A stretch of 36,306 bases of DNA from assembly GCA_947565985.1 (NCBI GenBank), contig CANOID010000016.1:1-36306 (forward strand), in the 5' to 3' direction. Made by a program: the position numbers and the translations under genes. This document shows, piece after piece, positions 33,757-36,306 of the stretch (position 1 is the stretch's first letter; every line of letters starts with the position of its first letter). This DNA is from an uncultured Lachnoclostridium sp. (GTDB lineage: Bacteria > Bacillota > Clostridia > Lachnospirales > Lachnospiraceae). The notes under the pieces are model-generated. The model had not been told where the DNA came from, ran no database searches, and saw only the letters and a program-made list of their open reading frames with translations.

Positions 33757-33960
33757 ACTACCACAGACCTTTATGGTCTGTAGCTTCAAAAGTTCACCAG
33801 ACTAAGTTGCTAGAAATAACAGCTACGATATTTAGGTCATGACACCCTTGGTTGACGCAACAAACCATTGCTCTGTCATGTATGTTTAAGTTAGGTTCGA
33901 GTAAGAAAAGCCCTGTGATATACACCTAAAAAGTCTTTATATCATTGTCGAGGCGAATAA
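33753..33960 (-). mobile_element. IS200/IS605-type right end with omegaRNA-like structure, no tnpB
   Basis: Read on the minus strand, the segment ends in GAAGCTACAGACC-ATAAA-GGTCTGTGGTAGTTTAC, a subterminal hairpin and terminus like those of tnpB-bearing IS200/IS605 elements (pattern GAAGC...GGTAGTTYAC, from memory). Before it lie nested stems: CATGACA/TGTCATG (33838-33844 with 33874-33880) enclosing TGGTT/AACCA, and TTAGGT/ACCTAA. No transposase gene remains; at most a few decayed codons resembling a TnpB end near 33920-33955. Right boundary uncertain. Confidence 0.5.
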
Positions 33961-33985
33961 GGAAAAATTACATGGTAACAGTATA

Positions 33986-34093
33986 ATGGAGGACATACTA
34001 CCTACTGATTTAATTGCAATAGAGAATTTAACTCCAATAGAAGAGTATGTGTTATATATTTTGTATTGGAGAATTGTTTCAAAAAAATATTGA
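33986..34093 (+). pseudogene. Orphan short reading frame, probable gene remnant
   Basis: A 35-residue frame (MEDILPTDLIAIENLTPIEE...) with protein-like composition and no ribosome binding site. The frame is open upstream to a TAA at 33902 without another start. It may be the 3' end of a gene whose 5' part was removed by the adjacent IS-like relic. Family not recognised. Confidence 0.3.
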
Positions 34094-34112
34094 AATATAT
34101 AGTAAATCAAAG

Positions 34113-34160
34113 AAGAGAAAGAAAACCACTTACTTAAAAATAAGTGATTTTCTTTCTCTT
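34113..34160. terminator. Long bidirectional terminator-like hairpin
   Basis: AAGAGAAAGAAAACCACTTA (34113-34132) pairs with TAAGTGATTTTCTTTCTCTT (34141-34160) over 20 positions with a single mismatch and an 8-nt loop. The arms are purine/pyrimidine-rich, giving U-rich 3' arms on either strand. It separates the rightward cassette from the leftward phage genes. Confidence 0.65.
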
Positions 34161-34197
34161 TCAATTTATAAAGTATATGTTTTCTTATGACAGCATA

Positions 34198-34263
34198 TTA
34201 AACAATACCAAAACTAATAGCATTGATAACTATAATTAAACAGCACACAAGAAACATTTGCAT
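34198..34263 (-). CDS. Possible tiny hydrophobic peptide downstream of the methylase
   Basis: ATG at 34263 or 34257 gives a 19-21-residue peptide that is almost all one membrane helix (MFLVCCLIIVINAISFGIV). AAGGA lies 6 nt before the second ATG. Size and composition recall type I toxins or phage peptides, but chance is possible in AT-rich DNA. Confidence 0.2.
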   Translation of the reverse strand: MQMFLVCCLIIVINAISFGIV

Positions 34264-34304
34264 TCCTTATATGCTACTAGAAAACATTGTATATATGTTG
34301 AGTA

Positions 34305-35060
34305 TCAGAAATTTTTAATCAGAAGTTCCTTATAACGTGGTTTTTTATCCCTCACGCATACTAAATTATGTCCTCTATCAACACTTGTAATGTCGTAATC
34401 ATTATATAGATTTCTGATATATTCGCAATCATTATACGACAATATAAATTTGCCTTTTATATTATCAAGGATAGCTTTTAGCTTTACGTGGTCTTCTGGT
34501 GAAAATCCTGTATAATATTTTTCTGTTTCATAGTATGGTGGGTCAAGATAAAACAGGGTGCTATTTCTATCATATATCCTTAAAATACGACTATAATCTG
34601 CATTTTCTATCACGACCTGTTTTAACCTATTTGCCACAACCTGTATATATTCTATGGCTTTAGGCATATTTCTAGGACGCACTCCGAACGAATCTAATCT
34701 TGCTCCAAAACTTTCCTTTATCAGTATAAAAAATCTTGCTGCCCTTTGAATATCAGTAAGTCCACGCATTTCTAACTGTGCTAGTGCATCAAAAAACTGT
34801 TCCCTAGACATTAATGTGCAATCTAGTTCTTTTTGTAGCTCCTCTGGATGATATTTTACACATCTAAATAAATTAACTAGGTTTCCATTGATATCATTAT
34901 AAACTTCTGTTTCAGCGTGCCTGTCAGAAGCAAATAATACCCAACCTGCACCGCCAAATACTTCAACGTAACGATTAAACGTTCCCTTTTCTGGAAACAA
35001 TGCCAAAATTTTATTTCTTAATAATTTTTTACCGCCCACCCAGCTTATGAAACTATTCAT
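34305..35060 (-). CDS. D12-class DNA adenine N6-methyltransferase
   Basis: 251 residues. FISWVGGKKLL and VEVFGGAG (32-39) form the SAM-binding motif; DPPY (173-176) is the catalytic motif IV; LSYNDCEYIRNLY is the conserved C-terminal segment. This is the Dam/MboII type. AAGGAAAA precedes the ATG. No restriction endonuclease is adjacent, so it is an orphan phage methylase, likely protecting phage DNA or tuning expression. Recognition sequence unknown. It follows the amidase in the same direction. Confidence 0.9.
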   Translation of the reverse strand: MNSFISWVGGKKLLRNKILALFPEKGTFNRYVEVFGGAGWVLFASDRHAETEVYNDINGNLVNLFRCVKYHPEELQKELDCTLMSREQFFDALAQLEMRGLTDIQRAARFFILIKESFGARLDSFGVRPRNMPKAIEYIQVVANRLKQVVIENADYSRILRIYDRNSTLFYLDPPYYETEKYYTGFSPEDHVKLKAILDNIKGKFILSYNDCEYIRNLYNDYDITSVDRGHNLVCVRDKKPRYKELLIKNF

Positions 35061-35093
35061 AGTATATTTTTCCTTTCATAGATAAACTGGATA

Positions 35094-35666
35094 TTAATAC
35101 CTCTTATTATGATTTACCACAGCCTTTATTATTGCTTTTGCCACAGCGTCCCTATCTTTCCTGTAAAGTATTGCATCGTCCCTATCATCCACAAAACACA
35201 CCTCAATAAGTATTGCTGGTGCTTTGGTATGGTTCAGAAAGTACAGACCTTTATTTACCTTAACCCCACGATTTGTATATCCAAGTCGTTTCATCTGATT
35301 GCATATCCTTTTAGCAATATCGCCCTTATCAGATACGTTTTCAGTGAGTAGCACTTCTGTACCACCAACTTTTCCATCGCCTTTTTTGTCAGCTCTGCCA
35401 GAATTAAAATGTATAGATATATGTAGGTCTGCATCTGTGACAGCATTACATTTTGCACAGATTTTTTGTAAAACGTCTGTCTGGTTTTTGCCGTTGTTGA
35501 CTGTACAGTTGATAGCTTTAATGCCTTTTTTCTTCAAAAGCTTTATAACTTTTTTTGTAATATATCTATCTTCTTTGGATTCATCCAAGAAGTCTGAAGC
35601 CCCACAGGCAATCTTGCCAGATGGGTTGTGTCCGCCGTGGACTGTTACTGTTTTAATTTTTTTCAT
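35094..35666 (-). CDS. Phage N-acetylmuramoyl-L-alanine amidase (endolysin)
   Basis: 190 residues, a single Amidase_3 domain: VHGGHNPSG (H10/H13), ISIHFNSG and ILIEVCFVDD supply the zinc ligands and catalytic Glu. It cuts the amide bond between MurNAc and the stem peptide. No signal peptide and no separate cell-wall-binding domain, so export needs the holin encoded just upstream. The ribosome site is weak (GAGAT). Confidence 0.92.
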   Translation of the reverse strand: MKKIKTVTVHGGHNPSGKIACGASDFLDESKEDRYITKKVIKLLKKKGIKAINCTVNNGKNQTDVLQKICAKCNAVTDADLHISIHFNSGRADKKGDGKVGGTEVLLTENVSDKGDIAKRICNQMKRLGYTNRGVKVNKGLYFLNHTKAPAILIEVCFVDDRDDAILYRKDRDAVAKAIIKAVVNHNKRY

Positions 35667-35692
35667 GTTTTTATCTCGCTTTCTTTGTTTAC

Positions 35693-35868
35693 CTATGACA
35701 ATCCTGCCATTGATGTTAAAACTAATAAAATCCCACCTAATAATGATGATGATACAACCATAGTCCAGTTGACATCACCCATTACTGTAGCCGTTCCTAT
35801 TGTGGCTATAGCCATCTGTGCCATTGTTTTGTATCTACTGAAGCATTAAATACATTGTTTTTAAACAT
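35693..35868 (-). pseudogene. Phage holin, frameshifted
   Basis: ATG 35868 (GGGGG 9 nt upstream) begins MFKNNVFNA, the usual start of short phage holins, but this frame stops early. The body KTMAQMAIATIGTATVMGDVNW...LLGGILLVLTSMAGLS lies in another frame, ending at 35693. A single-base indel around 35830-35840 would join them. Translation from the internal ATG 35824 would give only 43 residues with a weak site. Position next to the amidase supports the holin call. Confidence 0.7.
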
Positions 35869-35882
35869 AATATTTCCCCCTA

Positions 35883-36086
35883 TTAGTTGTCTATAGTTTT
35901 CATCCCATCAGATACGCATTCCATAATAAATTTTTCTGCTTCACTCATACTGATGTTTTTCTCTATTGCTACTTTTTCTGCCAATAGTTTACTAATTGAC
36001 ACAAGCAATGTTAATAAATTAAGCGTACTACCTACTGCTTTTATTTTTGCTTTTTCACGTGTCGAATGTGCAAATATAATTGCCAT
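35883..36086 (-). CDS. Small phage protein upstream of the holin
   Basis: 67 residues from ATG 36086 (AGGGG 7 nt upstream; an ATG two codons earlier is too close to the site). One moderately hydrophobic helical stretch (LNLLTLLVSISKLLAEKVAI) and a charged C-terminus. No family recognised. It belongs to the phage lysis/late operon by position. Confidence 0.6.
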   Translation of the reverse strand: MAIIFAHSTREKAKIKAVGSTLNLLTLLVSISKLLAEKVAIEKNISMSEAEKFIMECVSDGMKTIDN

Positions 36087-36099
36087 AATCATTCCCCTT

Positions 36100-36183
36100 T
36101 CACAAACCTATTTGTGCGAAAACAAAACCTATCATAATTCCTATAATGGTTGTTATAATATAGCCTGTTACACTTAGCCACAT
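36100..36183 (-). CDS. 27-residue single-TM phage peptide
   Basis: MWLSVTGYIITTIIGIMIGF and seven more residues: one membrane helix, with GGTGAG just before the ATG, 13 nt before the next gene. Small TM peptides of this type occur before holins in Firmicute phages. Supported only by site, spacing and composition. Confidence 0.4.
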   Translation of the reverse strand: MWLSVTGYIITTIIGIMIGFVFAQIGL

Positions 36184-36217
36184 CTCACCGTCCCTAGCTT
36201 CCTAGCTTGTAGGGTTT

Positions 36218-36306
36218 CTAATCTTTTTCATTGTCTGTCTCACTTTCCTTATTTATCATTTCATCCGCAACCTCAAGCCCTTTTATAAGAACCTCTGGTA
36301 CATCAT
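36218..36306 (-). CDS. C-terminal end of a phage gene (partial)
   Basis: The frame is open from the window edge to TAG at 36218, encoding ...DVPEVLIKGLEVADEMINK and an acidic tail. Start and identity lie outside the window. Small acidic C-termini like this are common in phage tail-to-lysis genes. Downstream is a tandem AAGCTAGG repeat. Confidence 0.5.
   Translation of the reverse strand, partial: DVPEVLIKGLEVADEMINKESETDNEKD

Noticed and set aside
33757-33905. Novel free-standing ncRNA gene on the plus strand
   Set aside because: The minus-strand reading, with a terminus and hairpin of IS200/IS605 type, explains the structure better, and no plus-strand promoter is evident.
33937-34164. 75-residue minus-strand frame across the IS-like relic
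   Set aside because: It starts inside the terminator hairpin, has no ribosome site and low-complexity hydrophobic composition; it looks like a chance frame.
1-36306. tRNA or rRNA genes
   Set aside because: No tRNA-like cloverleaf with GTTCRANNC and acceptor pairing and no rRNA segment was recognised on either strand by eye.

Overview
This 36.3-kb window is AT-rich chromosome from an endospore-forming low-GC Firmicute, most likely a Lachnospiraceae-type Clostridium relative. The evidence is the spoIIA-sigF-spoVA sporulation cluster, a short Tad (Flp) pilus locus with a Flp1-like pilin, DUF5702 and FHA proteins, a galactose-type mglBAC transporter beside a YesN-like response regulator, and strong AGGAGG-type ribosome binding sites. 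Nearly everything is transcribed leftwards (minus strand). Exceptions are a lipoprotein gene plus a GH31 glycosidase gene (22.1-25.0 kb) and a two-gene cassette at 32.6-33.8 kb.

Layout. (1) 1-9.0 kb: a partial YesN-type response regulator, a large secreted HExxH/GLUG protein, and the operon mglB-mglA-mglC. The mglB promoter carries two direct repeats 21 bp apart that overlap a poor -35, as expected for activation by an AraC-type regulator. (2) 9.0-11.1 kb: aspS with a perfect sigma-A promoter and a long leader. (3) 11.1-14.6 kb: spoIIAA-spoIIAB-sigF, a small unknown membrane protein and spoVAA-AB-AC, with a textbook sigma-G promoter overlapping the sigF stop codon. spoVAD and spoVAE are not here. 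(4) 14.6-17.9 kb: a zinc-ribbon/TPR membrane protein, a 60-residue protein and a FapA-like (DUF342) protein. (5) 18-22.1 kb: valS and infC-rpmI-rplT, the latter with an AUU start codon and a leader terminator. (6) 22.1-25.0 kb: lipoprotein and GH31. (7) 25-32.2 kb: the 3' part of a Tad locus (cpaF fragment, tadB, tadC, Flp1-like pilin, DUF5702, TadE-like, prepilin peptidase, TadE-like, FHA).

(8) 32.2-36.3 kb: one end of a prophage. cpaF is cut just before its conserved RIILGEVR segment, so only the C-terminal 147 codons remain and the Walker A half must lie beyond the window or be lost. From the junction inward come a 19-bp perfect palindrome, an ImmA/IrrE-type metallopeptidase gene overlapping a two-TM membrane protein gene, a relic resembling the right end/omegaRNA of an IS200/IS605 element with no tnpB, a D12-class adenine methylase, an N-acetylmuramoyl-L-alanine amidase, a frameshifted holin and small phage proteins. 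The metallopeptidase/two-TM pair occupies the accessory-gene position between the lysis cassette and the attachment site and is the best candidate here for an undescribed system. Insertion in cpaF would switch off the Tad pilus in the lysogen.
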